25,108 nt of DNA from Gammaproteobacteria bacterium RIFCSPHIGHO2_12_FULL_45_12 (lineage in GTDB: Bacteria > Pseudomonadota > Gammaproteobacteria > DSM-16500): positions 1 to 25,108 of the forward strand of contig MGYH01000036.1 in NCBI GenBank assembly GCA_001801665.1. The letters run 5' to 3'. Shown one piece after another: positions 1 through 6,384 of this stretch. Every line of letters begins with the position of its first letter. Positions within the stretch are counted from its first letter, which is position 1. The translations under genes and the position numbers were made by a program. The notes under the pieces were generated by a model, which made no database searches, was not told the origin of the DNA, and was given only the letters and a program-made list of their open reading frames with translations.

Positions 1-30
1 CGGCCTAAAGTCCGAGGATTCCTACCGCGC

Positions 31-1242
31 TCACGCAACGAGTGCCTGAGTCACTTCGGTGGGTTCCTGATTCATCGAGCGGCCCGACTGCACCGTCTCT
101 CCACAGGCTAACCGGGCATGCCCTGCCCTTAAAATATTAATCGCACCAACATGATCGGCATTGTTCCTATAACCACAGCTCACACACACAAAGTTTGCCT
201 GTGTTTGACGGTTCTTCGCTTCAACGTGACCGCAATCAGGACATGTCTGACTTGTGTACATCGCGGGAACCGCAATCACCTCCCCACCAAGCCATGCCTG
301 CTTATATTCAAGTTGTCGCCTAAACTCATACCAGCCTTGATCAAGAATGGCTTTGTTCAAGCCACTTTTTGCCCTGACATTTTTGCCTGGCAGGGCAGCC
401 GTTCCTACCGCGCTTTTGCTCATATTTTTTATTTGCAAATCTTCAATACACACCACCGCGTGGTTTTTGCTGATGATGCTGCTTGTTTTATGCAGATAAT
501 CCAGACGAATATTCGCTATGTCATGATGCAAGCGACTGACTTTGAGCCGCGCTTTTTTCCAATTGCTACTAAATTTTGTCTTTTTACTCAGCCTTCGCTG
601 ACAAACAGCCAATTTTGCATGATTCTTTTTAAAACTATTGACCGCCTCAAATTGAGTCCCATCGGACAATGTTGCAAAACGTGCAACCCCTACGTCAACA
701 CCAATCGATGTGACTGACGGATGGCAAGGCTCTGGAGCGTTTCTCTCCGTCTGGATACTAACATACCACTTATCACTTGCACGACTGACTGTGACATTAC
801 ACAATTCACCTTCTATTGAACGACTATTACGATACCTAATCCAGCCTAATTTGGGGAGACAAATACGGCTATTAGCCTGATCCAGCTTCACACTTTGTGG
901 AAAACGAAAAGCATCTCGTGTTCCCCGTTTTTTAAATCGGGGAAAATCAGCACGTTTCGCAAAAAAGTTCTTATAGGCCCGCTCTAAATCTTTCAACGAT
1001 TGCTGTAGCGCCTGTGATGGGGAATTTTTTAACCATATTAATGTAGGGTCATCTCGCCAACCCGTGAGCAGCTTGCATAAACCCGCATAAGTCAGTTTTT
1101 TCTCACCTTGCTCATAACGTTCCTTCTGCAGTGCTAATGCCTTGTTATAAACATAACGGCATGAACCTGCCATGCAATATAACTCACGCAGATGAACGCC
1201 TGATAATATCAATTCAAATTTAAAAGCTTGAAGTCGTTTCAT
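31..1242 (-). CDS. tnpB: TnpB, RNA-guided nuclease of an IS605-type element
   Basis: A 403-residue protein of normal TnpB length. The N-terminal helix-turn-helix-type region (MKRLQAFKF... YNKAL) is followed by a RuvC-like nuclease with all three acidic residues visible: D183 in GVDVG, E267 in CIEDL and D363 in NADHVGA. A four-cysteine zinc finger (C334, C337, C353, C356) lies between the last two. In this family the protein uses an RNA made from the 3' end of its own gene plus the element's right end to nick or cut DNA. Here that RNA would run leftward out of the window. I chose ATG at 1242 because the protein then begins at the usual MKRLQ-like start. The open frame runs on to 1323 but that part overlaps tnpA. 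No clear ribosome site is seen. The gene looks intact. Confidence 0.93.
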   Translation of the reverse strand: MKRLQAFKFELILSGVHLRELYCMAGSCRYVYNKALALQKERYEQGEKKLTYAGLCKLLTGWRDDPTLIWLKNSPSQALQQSLKDLERAYKNFFAKRADFPRFKKRGTRDAFRFPQSVKLDQANSRICLPKLGWIRYRNSRSIEGELCNVTVSRASDKWYVSIQTERNAPEPCHPSVTSIGVDVGVARFATLSDGTQFEAVNSFKKNHAKLAVCQRRLSKKTKFSSNWKKARLKVSRLHHDIANIRLDYLHKTSSIISKNHAVVCIEDLQIKNMSKSAVGTAALPGKNVRAKSGLNKAILDQGWYEFRRQLEYKQAWLGGEVIAVPAMYTSQTCPDCGHVEAKNRQTQANFVCVSCGYRNNADHVGAINILRAGHARLACGETVQSGRSMNQEPTEVTQALVA

Positions 1243-1263
1243 GGTGCTAATATACTTTGGCCT

Positions 1264-1677
1264 ATGAATAAAATCAATCAAATAAGAAAGGGAAGACATT
1301 GCGTTTTTAACATGCATGTTCATTTGGTCTTCGTGACAAAATACCGCAAAAAAGTATTTGCTGCTGAAGCAATAAACATTCTAAATATTATTTTCACTGA
1401 TGTTTGCGCCGATCTTGAATCAACGCTCATTGAAATGGATGGAGAAAAAGATCACGTTCATTTATTAATTGAGTATCCACCCAAGCTGGCAATATCCAAA
1501 CTTGTTAATACGCTAAAAGGGGTATCCAGCCGTTTAATAAGAAAACATTTGCCAGTACTGGCAAAGCATTACTGGAAAGGAACGCTATGGTCACCCAGTT
1601 ATTTCGCGGCATCCTGCGGAGGCGCACCTATTCAAATTGTGAAACAATATATTCAACAACAGTCATCGCCGAATTAG
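1264..1677 (+). CDS. tnpA: TnpA, Y1 HUH single-strand transposase (IS200/IS605)
   Basis: A 137-residue protein, normal for IS200-type TnpA. It carries the metal-binding HUH motif as HVH at residues 64-66 (in DHVHLLIEYPP) and the nucleophilic tyrosine Y129 in IVKQYIQQQ. The N-terminal stretch HVHLVFVTKYR is also typical. The enzyme cuts and rejoins single-stranded element ends through a 5'-phosphotyrosine. ATG at 1264 is used; a longer reading from a TTG at 1228 would overlap tnpB and adds nothing conserved. No purine-rich ribosome site precedes it, so expression is probably low, as is usual for these elements. It is transcribed away from tnpB. Confidence 0.92.
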   Translation: MNKINQIRKGRHCVFNMHVHLVFVTKYRKKVFAAEAINILNIIFTDVCADLESTLIEMDGEKDHVHLLIEYPPKLAISKLVNTLKGVSSRLIRKHLPVLAKHYWKGTLWSPSYFAASCGGAPIQIVKQYIQQQSSPN

Positions 1678-1721
1678 ATAGCACTGAAAAACTGGACGCC
1701 TTCAGCGTCTACGCTATCCAT

Positions 1722-1741
1722 CCCCGCCCTGAAGGACGGGG
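1722..1741. repeat. Subterminal hairpin of the IS605-type element (tnpA-side end)
   Basis: Eight-base arms CCCCGCCC and GGACGGGG flank a TGAA loop. The single C/A mismatch on the plus strand becomes a T-G wobble on the minus strand, so the minus strand folds better, as expected if it is the strand recognised by TnpA. It lies 45 bp past the tnpA stop codon. Confidence 0.7.
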
Positions 1742-1960
1742 CTTTCCGCGTTTATTTGGTAAATTACGAACTTTGGAGAGCAAAGAAAACGGTTAAATTA
1801 GATCGCGTTCATGTCATCTATCATGATCGCGCAAGCTAAAAACAAGGCCAACGAAATAGCCAGGGCTAATAAGGGATGACAACGGTAACCCTCACCACCG
1901 TTTGCGCCCTTAACCTGCGCGCCGCAGCGTGAGAGGGCTGATTGTGCAGCAGAAGCGTTT

Positions 1961-2428
1961 TTATTTTTGAAGCGGCTCCCAGTGCAGCGCGTAAACATTT
2001 ATCACGGTGGTGCCAGACGTATGGGTCACTTTTTTATCGACTGTCGCCCCAACTTCGCCTTCACCAAAACACCAGATTTTATTAAGTGACCTGTATTTTT
2101 CATGGTCTGAGACATGTTTGATGGGGCCCATATAGGAGCGATAAAGATCGGCATGCTGGTTGGGAACAACCCCGTAACCTTTGAGATCGAGGTAAATAAA
2201 GGCAGCATCATCGGTTTCAATCACGGCTTGTGTGTTAGATAAAAAAACATCATCTGAACGTTTGACAGGATGATTGACGCCTCTGAATTTCCCATTGATT
2301 TTTCCAGATACCTCGCCGGTCAGTTCAAAATAGTGCTGGCTGGATAGGTGCGTGTCTTTGGAGAAAAAAATAGGCGGGAGAATATAGGTATATTCAAATT
2401 TTAATTGATAGAGCAATTCCATTTTCAT
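1961..2428 (-). CDS. DUF3237-like protein of unknown function
   Basis: A 155-residue soluble protein with no signal peptide. The middle (about residues 35-85) shows the layout of DUF3237 beta-barrel proteins: a Gly-rich strand GEVSGKINGKFRG, then AVIETDDAAFIYLDLKGYG, which resembles the conserved T-DDG-I-Y-G element. The C-terminal part has SLNKIWCFGEGEVG and ends in the usual VYAL strand. No enzymatic role is established for the family. The start is ATG 2428, chosen for the ribosome site CAGGAGA 7 bases upstream; the open frame continues to 2656 but that part overlaps the gloB leader. It is divergent from gloB and shares the intergenic control region with it. The family call is from memory and moderate. 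Confidence 0.6.
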   Translation of the reverse strand: MKMELLYQLKFEYTYILPPIFFSKDTHLSSQHYFELTGEVSGKINGKFRGVNHPVKRSDDVFLSNTQAVIETDDAAFIYLDLKGYGVVPNQHADLYRSYMGPIKHVSDHEKYRSLNKIWCFGEGEVGATVDKKVTHTSGTTVINVYALHWEPLQK

Positions 2429-2462
2429 TAAAATTTCTCCTGAAGGCTGAAGGGGTATGACC

Positions 2463-2490
2463 TTGAATGAATGTGAAATTTGAGTATAAT
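2463..2490 (+). promoter_or_regulatory. Probable sigma-70 promoter of gloB
   Basis: TTGAAT (2463-2468), a 16-bp spacer and a perfect TATAAT (2485-2490). The transcript would start near 2497 and leave a leader of about 100 bases. The opposite strand has TATACT at 2488-2483, which could serve the divergent DUF3237-like gene, so the two promoters may overlap. Confidence 0.5.
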
Positions 2491-2600
2491 CATGGTTAAT
2501 CCTTTCAAGAAAAGAAAGCCATGTCAAGACAAAAAACCTGTCATGTACAGAGAGGGGTGCTAGCATGTCAGGCGTATTAACGGATGAGAAGGAGGGAAGG

Positions 2601-3386
2601 GTGAGGCCACCTTTATCCCTGTTAACCATTAGCCCGATACCTGCCTTACGAGACAATTACATCTGGCTGCTTGAAGATATCAACACACGTGAAGCGTGGG
2701 TGGTGGACCCGGGTCTAGCACAGCCTGTTATACAGGCATTGCAAGCCAAAAAATCAAGTCTGTCCGGCATTTTATTGACGCATCATCACCCTGATCATTC
2801 AGGTGGTGTCCCTGAGCTTTTGTCAATGTGGCGCGATATTCCCGTGATTGCTTCTTCACGCAGTCCTTTAAGTTTCATCACGCACCCGGTGAATGAGTCA
2901 ACCCTAAACGCCCCTTTACCTTTTGGATTAAACGTACTTGAGGTGCCAGGGCACACGCTGGATCATCTGGCTTTTTATAATAAAGAGAGTGTGTTTTGTG
3001 GCGATACCTTATTTAGCATGGGTTGTGGCCGCGTATTTGAAGGAACGCCGGAGCAAATGCACCGATCACTCACCCGCCTAAGTGCGTTGCCTCCCACGAC
3101 AGCGATGTTTTGCGGTCATGAGTATACGCTGGCTAATTTGCATTTTGCACAACGCGTGACGCCAGACAATGCCTTGATTCGTCAGAAAATTCAGGCAGTA
3201 AAAGCATTATATGCCAATCATCTGGCATCCTTGCCATCGACGATGGGCATTGAAACACAATTAAATCCATTTTTACGCTGCCATGAAGCTGCCATCATTC
3301 AGGCGGCTGAAACCCGCGCAGGTCATCGCTTAAACAACGAAGTCGCTGTTTTTGCCGCATTAAGGGAATGGAAGAATCATGTTTAA
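2601..3386 (+). CDS. gloB: Hydroxyacylglutathione hydrolase (glyoxalase II)
   Basis: Hydrolyses S-lactoylglutathione to lactate and glutathione, the second step of methylglyoxal detoxification. It has the metallo-beta-lactamase metal motif THHHPDHSGG at about residues 60-69, then EVPGHTLDH, the FCGDTLF aspartate and the MFCGHEYT histidine, all in glyoxalase II order. The C-terminal substrate-binding helices end in FAALREWKN, the usual ending. The start is uncertain. GTG 2601 has AGGAGG five bases upstream and gives 261 residues, close to the usual 250-258. ATG 2565 (273 residues) has a weaker AGAGGGG site and adds 12 unconserved residues. Its stop is 2 bp from the convergent gene's stop. Confidence 0.93.
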   Translation: MRPPLSLLTISPIPALRDNYIWLLEDINTREAWVVDPGLAQPVIQALQAKKSSLSGILLTHHHPDHSGGVPELLSMWRDIPVIASSRSPLSFITHPVNESTLNAPLPFGLNVLEVPGHTLDHLAFYNKESVFCGDTLFSMGCGRVFEGTPEQMHRSLTRLSALPPTTAMFCGHEYTLANLHFAQRVTPDNALIRQKIQAVKALYANHLASLPSTMGIETQLNPFLRCHEAAIIQAAETRAGHRLNNEVAVFAALREWKNHV

Positions 3387-3388
3387 TG

Positions 3389-4165
3389 TCATGTCTGGCA
3401 ATATTGCTCTGCGCTGATATAAGCAGAATGCGCATCAAGTGGGTTTGGCAACACGGTGACAGGCGTCCCTTTCAGCACAACAAACTCGGCCACTCCTTGC
3501 GTTGAGGAAGTGTCATTGTTCCAGTTATAGGTGTATCCGTACTCAGTCCAGGGCGAACCATGATCCAGCCGATGTGCCGCTATGCTGTTATTAATAAACC
3601 AGGTTTTATATACCGATGTAATATCATGATTATGACTATCCATTTCATCGGGACAGATGGGTGAGTGATCTTCATGCGGGGTAATGCGTGGGTCTGTGCA
3701 GGGTCTAAATATGCCAATGTTGCTGAATGATTCGCCATAATACGCCTGTATCACCGGCACACTCAAGGCAACAAAACGCCTTTTGTCAGCCTCACGATCT
3801 GGCAATCCCAAAAAACGGGCAATCCATGCGGTCAATTCTTTTGTTGTCACCGTGCCATGTTTTTGCCGCACATACTGAGCGCACTGTTTTTGCATCTCAG
3901 GCGCAACGGTTGTCCAGACAGTGGCATTCAATTGTGAGTCGTTAAGCTTGTAACCCGCATAAGAAGTGAAAACGACCAGGGTGACATGGGCATTATCCAG
4001 CGTGGTTAAGGCATCATCATCGGCATCACGCTGATGCAAGGCAGCAGAAATAATGGCTTGCTGCCAGGCCTTATCATTAACATGGGCGGTCAGATTGCCT
4101 GACGCTATTAAAAGCAGGAAGGTCAGGAGAGCAGGCGTTGCTTTTTTCAGGCTCATGAAAGACAT
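3389..4165 (-). CDS. Exported protein of unknown function
   Basis: I do not recognise a family. The N-terminus (SLKKATPALLTFLLLIASGNLTAHV) is a Sec signal peptide with a positive start, a hydrophobic core and likely cleavage after TAH or nearby, so the mature protein of about 230 residues is probably periplasmic or secreted. It is rich in His, Asp and Asn, for example HEDHSPICPDEMDSHNHD and the C-terminal YGYTYNWNND, which might bind metal. Three or four cysteines (in QKQCAQ, RPCTDP, PICPDE, EQYCQT) could form disulfides in the periplasm. It starts at 4165 or, three codons later, at the ATG before SLKK. Neither has a strong ribosome site. It converges on gloB. Confidence 0.75.
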   Translation of the reverse strand: MSFMSLKKATPALLTFLLLIASGNLTAHVNDKAWQQAIISAALHQRDADDDALTTLDNAHVTLVVFTSYAGYKLNDSQLNATVWTTVAPEMQKQCAQYVRQKHGTVTTKELTAWIARFLGLPDREADKRRFVALSVPVIQAYYGESFSNIGIFRPCTDPRITPHEDHSPICPDEMDSHNHDITSVYKTWFINNSIAAHRLDHGSPWTEYGYTYNWNNDTSSTQGVAEFVVLKGTPVTVLPNPLDAHSAYISAEQYCQT

Positions 4166-4241
4166 TCATCGGGTTTGGTATAGGGTGTGATGCTATCAGT
4201 ATTTTTGTGCTTAGTGCAAAATGAGTTATTATCAGACGCTA

Positions 4242-4270
4242 TTGCAATTACGATTAGACGCTGATTTAAT
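4242..4270 (+). promoter_or_regulatory. Probable promoter of the recombinase gene
   Basis: TTGCAA (4242-4247), a 17-bp spacer and TTTAAT (4265-4270). The -10 box overlaps the left arm of the perfect inverted repeat at 4267-4298, and the spacer holds one of two AGACGCT copies. A protein bound to either would be expected to affect transcription. Confidence 0.5.
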
Positions 4271-4298
4271 GGCCGGTAACTCTTATTACCGGCCATTA
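4267..4298. repeat. Perfect 13-bp inverted repeat with 6-bp spacer upstream of the recombinase
   Basis: Left arm 4267-4279 (TAATGGCCGGTAA) and right arm 4286-4298 (TTACCGGCCATTA) are exact reverse complements around the spacer CTCTTA. The right arm ends 13 bases before the recombinase start codon. The size and spacing match a tyrosine-recombinase core site, but an operator or an mRNA hairpin next to the ribosome site GGAAAGGATAGG is also possible. It is not followed by a T-run, so it is unlikely to be a terminator. Confidence 0.85.
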
Positions 4299-4311
4299 TG
4301 GAAAGGATAGG

Positions 4312-5565
4312 ATGATGACTCAAGAACATACGCCAATGCCCCTATTTGATACCCTGGCGCATCTCGATTCGACATTAGAGATTCAAATAGCACGCATCAA
4401 ATCACAGCTTTCAGATGAGACCGCTGCCAAAGAGGTTCATGCAGACTACCAGCATACCTGTCACTTTCTATATGCTTACCGAGGTAGCGCTGAAACCTTC
4501 AAAGCTTATCGTCGAGAGACCGAGCGACTCTTGCAGTGGTCTTGGTTTTTGCGAAAAAAAACTCTCAAATCACTACGCAGAAACGATCTGGAAGCGTTTC
4601 TTGAGTTCTGCCAGGCGCCGCCAAAAGACTGGATTGGTGTGAAACACGTTCCGCGTTTTATTGAGAGAGACGGCCTGCGTGCGGCTAATCCTCTCTGGCG
4701 ACCCTTTATAGCCGCTATCGGTAAAAAAGCGCATCGTGATGGCGAGGTGCCAAATACTAAGTCCTACACGCTGTCACAAAGTGCCCTGCAAGCTATTTTC
4801 GCCATTTTAAGCAGTTATTTTAACTATCTGGAACAAGAAGAATATACCTTTGGCAATCCGATTGCCCAGATACGGCAAAAAAGTAAATTCCTACGTAAAC
4901 ACCATGGCAAGAAAACCATACGCCGCTTATCCGAACTGCAATGGGCTTATATTATCGAAACCGCTGAGTTAATGGCTAAAGAAAATCCCCGTTTACATGA
5001 ACGCACCCTTTTTATCATGAACGCGCTTTTTGCCATGTATTTACGCATCTCCGAATTAGCGGCAAGCGAACGCTGGATTCCGCAAATGGGACACTTTTAC
5101 AAAGACCGGGATCATAACTGGTGGTTTAAAACTGTCGGCAAGGGTAATAAAGAGCGTGATATTAGTGTCAGCAATGCGATGCTAGAAGCGCTTAAACGTT
5201 ACCGAGGCAGCTTGGGAATGACCTCCCTCCCCTCACCTGCTGAGGCAACCCCCCTTATTTCAAAGGCACTTGGCAAAGGCCCCATTAAAGGCACACGTCA
5301 TATCCGAAAAATCGTTCAATCTTGTTTTGATGAAACAATGAAGCGATTAAACTCAGATGGATTTGTGGAGGATTCAGACATGCTCATGGCTGCAACCGTA
5401 CACTGGCTGCGCCATACGGGCATTTCGGAAGATGTGAAAATTCGCCCGCGTGAACACGTACGCGATGACGCCGGTCATAGTTCAAGCGCCATCACCGATC
5501 AATATATCGATATAGAATTACGCGAAAGACACGCCTCCGCCAAGAAAAAATTGATTAAGTTCTAG
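4312..5565 (+). CDS. Tyrosine recombinase / integrase
   Basis: A 417-residue site-specific recombinase. Residues about 50-185 form the DNA-binding core (SAM-like) domain and about 200-417 the catalytic domain. All catalytic residues are visible: R245 (YLRISEL), K277 (VGKGNKERDI), H364 and R367 (HWLRHT), H389 (AGHSSSAITDQY) and nucleophile Y398. The protein is therefore probably active, breaking and rejoining DNA through a 3'-phosphotyrosine. It is longer than XerC/XerD (about 300 residues), with an extra N-terminal segment and an insert at 305-330, which points to an integrase or element-borne recombinase. The start is ATG 4312 or the next ATG at 4315, after GGAAAGGATAGG. It lies beside an orphan HicB gene and a repeat-rich gap, so this may be an island remnant. 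The specific element type is not identifiable. Confidence 0.9.
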   Translation: MMTQEHTPMPLFDTLAHLDSTLEIQIARIKSQLSDETAAKEVHADYQHTCHFLYAYRGSAETFKAYRRETERLLQWSWFLRKKTLKSLRRNDLEAFLEFCQAPPKDWIGVKHVPRFIERDGLRAANPLWRPFIAAIGKKAHRDGEVPNTKSYTLSQSALQAIFAILSSYFNYLEQEEYTFGNPIAQIRQKSKFLRKHHGKKTIRRLSELQWAYIIETAELMAKENPRLHERTLFIMNALFAMYLRISELAASERWIPQMGHFYKDRDHNWWFKTVGKGNKERDISVSNAMLEALKRYRGSLGMTSLPSPAEATPLISKALGKGPIKGTRHIRKIVQSCFDETMKRLNSDGFVEDSDMLMAATVHWLRHTGISEDVKIRPREHVRDDAGHSSSAITDQYIDIELRERHASAKKKLIKF

Positions 5566-5662
5566 TACATTAAACGCACGCTTTAAATGCATGCGCTCCG
5601 TGATCAGCGAACTTAGCTCTGTCAAAAATTTATTACTTTATTAGATGCGCTTGGAGGTACAG

Positions 5663-6055
5663 ATGAATAGAAAATTAAAATACCCTGTCACTATACGTCC
5701 TTTAACAAAAGAGGAAGGTGGCGGTTATTTAGTAGAATTTCCAGATTTGCCCGGGTGCATGGCGGACGGCGAAACCATTGAGGAAGCATTAAATGAAGCT
5801 GAATCAGCCATGAAATCCTGGATTGAAACAGCAAAAAGCTTTGGGGACCCTATTCCCGAGCCAGGTATTTCTACAAAATATAGTGGCCAATGGCGTTTGA
5901 GAGTTCCAAAAAGCTTACATGCCGCTCTCACGCTGCGAGCAAAACTGGAAGGCGTCAGCCTTAACACTTTATCGGCTGTTTTATTGGCCGAAGGTCTTGA
6001 GCATAGAGTTCATCTCAAAAGTGATGGTGATAAGCGGCACGGAAAACACTATTGA
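5663..6055 (+). CDS. HicB-like antitoxin, no HicA partner visible
   Basis: A 130-residue protein with the two-part HicB layout. The N-terminal partial RNase-H fold (YPVTIRPL ... GGGYLVEFPDLPGCMADGETIEEALNEAESAM, residues about 8-52) is followed by a ribbon-helix-helix or related DNA-binding tail (GQWRLRVPKSLHAALTLRAKLEGVSLNTLSAVLLAEGL, about 75-112). In complete systems HicB neutralises the mRNA-cutting toxin HicA and represses their operon. No HicA of about 60-80 residues is found within several hundred bases on either side; the 97-bp upstream gap is too short. ATG 5663 is chosen because GGAGG lies five bases before it; an upstream ATG at 5645 has no such site. It may be a solitary regulator or the remnant of a toxin-antitoxin pair. 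Confidence 0.85.
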   Translation: MNRKLKYPVTIRPLTKEEGGGYLVEFPDLPGCMADGETIEEALNEAESAMKSWIETAKSFGDPIPEPGISTKYSGQWRLRVPKSLHAALTLRAKLEGVSLNTLSAVLLAEGLEHRVHLKSDGDKRHGKHY

Positions 6056-6087
6056 TTTTTAAATGGGTATTCTTATATCGGGAGTGC

Positions 6088-6312
6088 TGCATCATTCCCC
6101 CGTCGTTGCGAGGAGTGCTTTTTACGACGCGGCAATCCAGTCTTGGACTTTATCCATGACAAAACGCCATGACTCATCGTCATTATTCATGACAAATCAT
6201 TTATATCATGGCAACCATGCGAAACTGGAAAAATAAAATTCTTCTTATAAAGTCAAAGACTGGATTGCCGCGTCGTAAAAAGCACTCCTCGCAACGACGA
6301 ATGAATGATGCA
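6088..6312. repeat. MITE-like element: near-perfect 66-bp inverted repeats around a 93-bp centre
   Basis: The left arm (6088-6153) and the reverse complement of the right arm (6247-6312) agree at about 62 of 66 positions; the differences are three or four bases near the outer end and one near the inner end. Each arm contains CGTCGTTGCGAGGAGTGC, TTTTTACGACG and CGGCAATCCAGTC. The core resembles the widely dispersed bacterial TTGCGAGGAGC...CGGCAATCC repeat. The centre (6154-6246) is AT-rich and has no open frame. No target duplication is obvious. Confidence 0.8.
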
Positions 6313-6337
6313 ACGCGCTAGCACTCCGTAACGGGCA

Positions 6338-6384
6338 TCCTCTGGAGCGTTTTTTGCACTGTTATCCAGAGGAGCGTTTTTTGC
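6338..6384 (+). terminator. Possible terminator-like hairpin with T-run (repeat derived)
   Basis: TCCTCTGGA (6338-6346) and TCCAGAGGA (6365-6373) are exact 9-bp inverted arms with an 18-base loop, and the right arm runs straight into GCGTTTTTTGC. The same GGAGCGTTTTTTGC occurs in the loop (6344-6357). It could end transcription from hicB on the plus strand, but the loop is long and the whole is made of repeat sequence. Confidence 0.35.

Larger units (their letters stand above)
1..1758. mobile_element. IS200/IS605-family insertion sequence (IS605-type, divergent tnpA/tnpB), right end cut by window
   Basis: Two divergent transposition genes, a Y1 transposase on plus and tnpB on minus, are separated by only 21 bp, the IS605 arrangement. 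The end beyond tnpA has a subterminal hairpin at 1722-1741. The end beyond tnpB shows the start of the typical RE hairpin (minus strand CCTCGG-ACTTTAGG-CCG, positions 17-1), whose last stem bases lie outside the window. The left boundary relative to tnpA is uncertain. A TTAC tetranucleotide on the minus strand (1762-1759), 17 nt before the hairpin, would fit an IS608-like cleavage site and put the tip at 1758. A TTTAAC at 1797-1792 would put it at 1791. Such elements move as single strands and make no target duplication, so none is expected. Confidence 0.85.

Noticed and set aside
151..717. 188-codon plus-strand frame in the IS element
   Set aside because: It is antisense to tnpB, which has all family motifs. 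No independent support.
1678..1796. Plus-strand frame of 69 codons across the tnpA end and the IS hairpin
   Set aside because: It starts inside tnpA in another frame and crosses the subterminal hairpin, so it is a by-product of the IS sequence.
1798..1998. 66-codon minus-strand frame with a hydrophobic C-terminus beside the IS
   Set aside because: It overlaps the end of the DUF3237-like gene out of frame, has no ribosome site and no recognisable N-terminus. The hydrophobic stretch alone is not enough.
3387..3420. Shared terminator between gloB and the convergent exported-protein gene
   Set aside because: Only 2 bp separate the stop codons and no stem followed by a T-run is visible.
5610..5665. 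Short frame ending QKFITLLDALGGTDE that overlaps the hicB start, considered as a HicA remnant
   Set aside because: A stop codon lies 17 codons upstream of its end, there is no start codon, and it does not resemble the HicA C-terminus.
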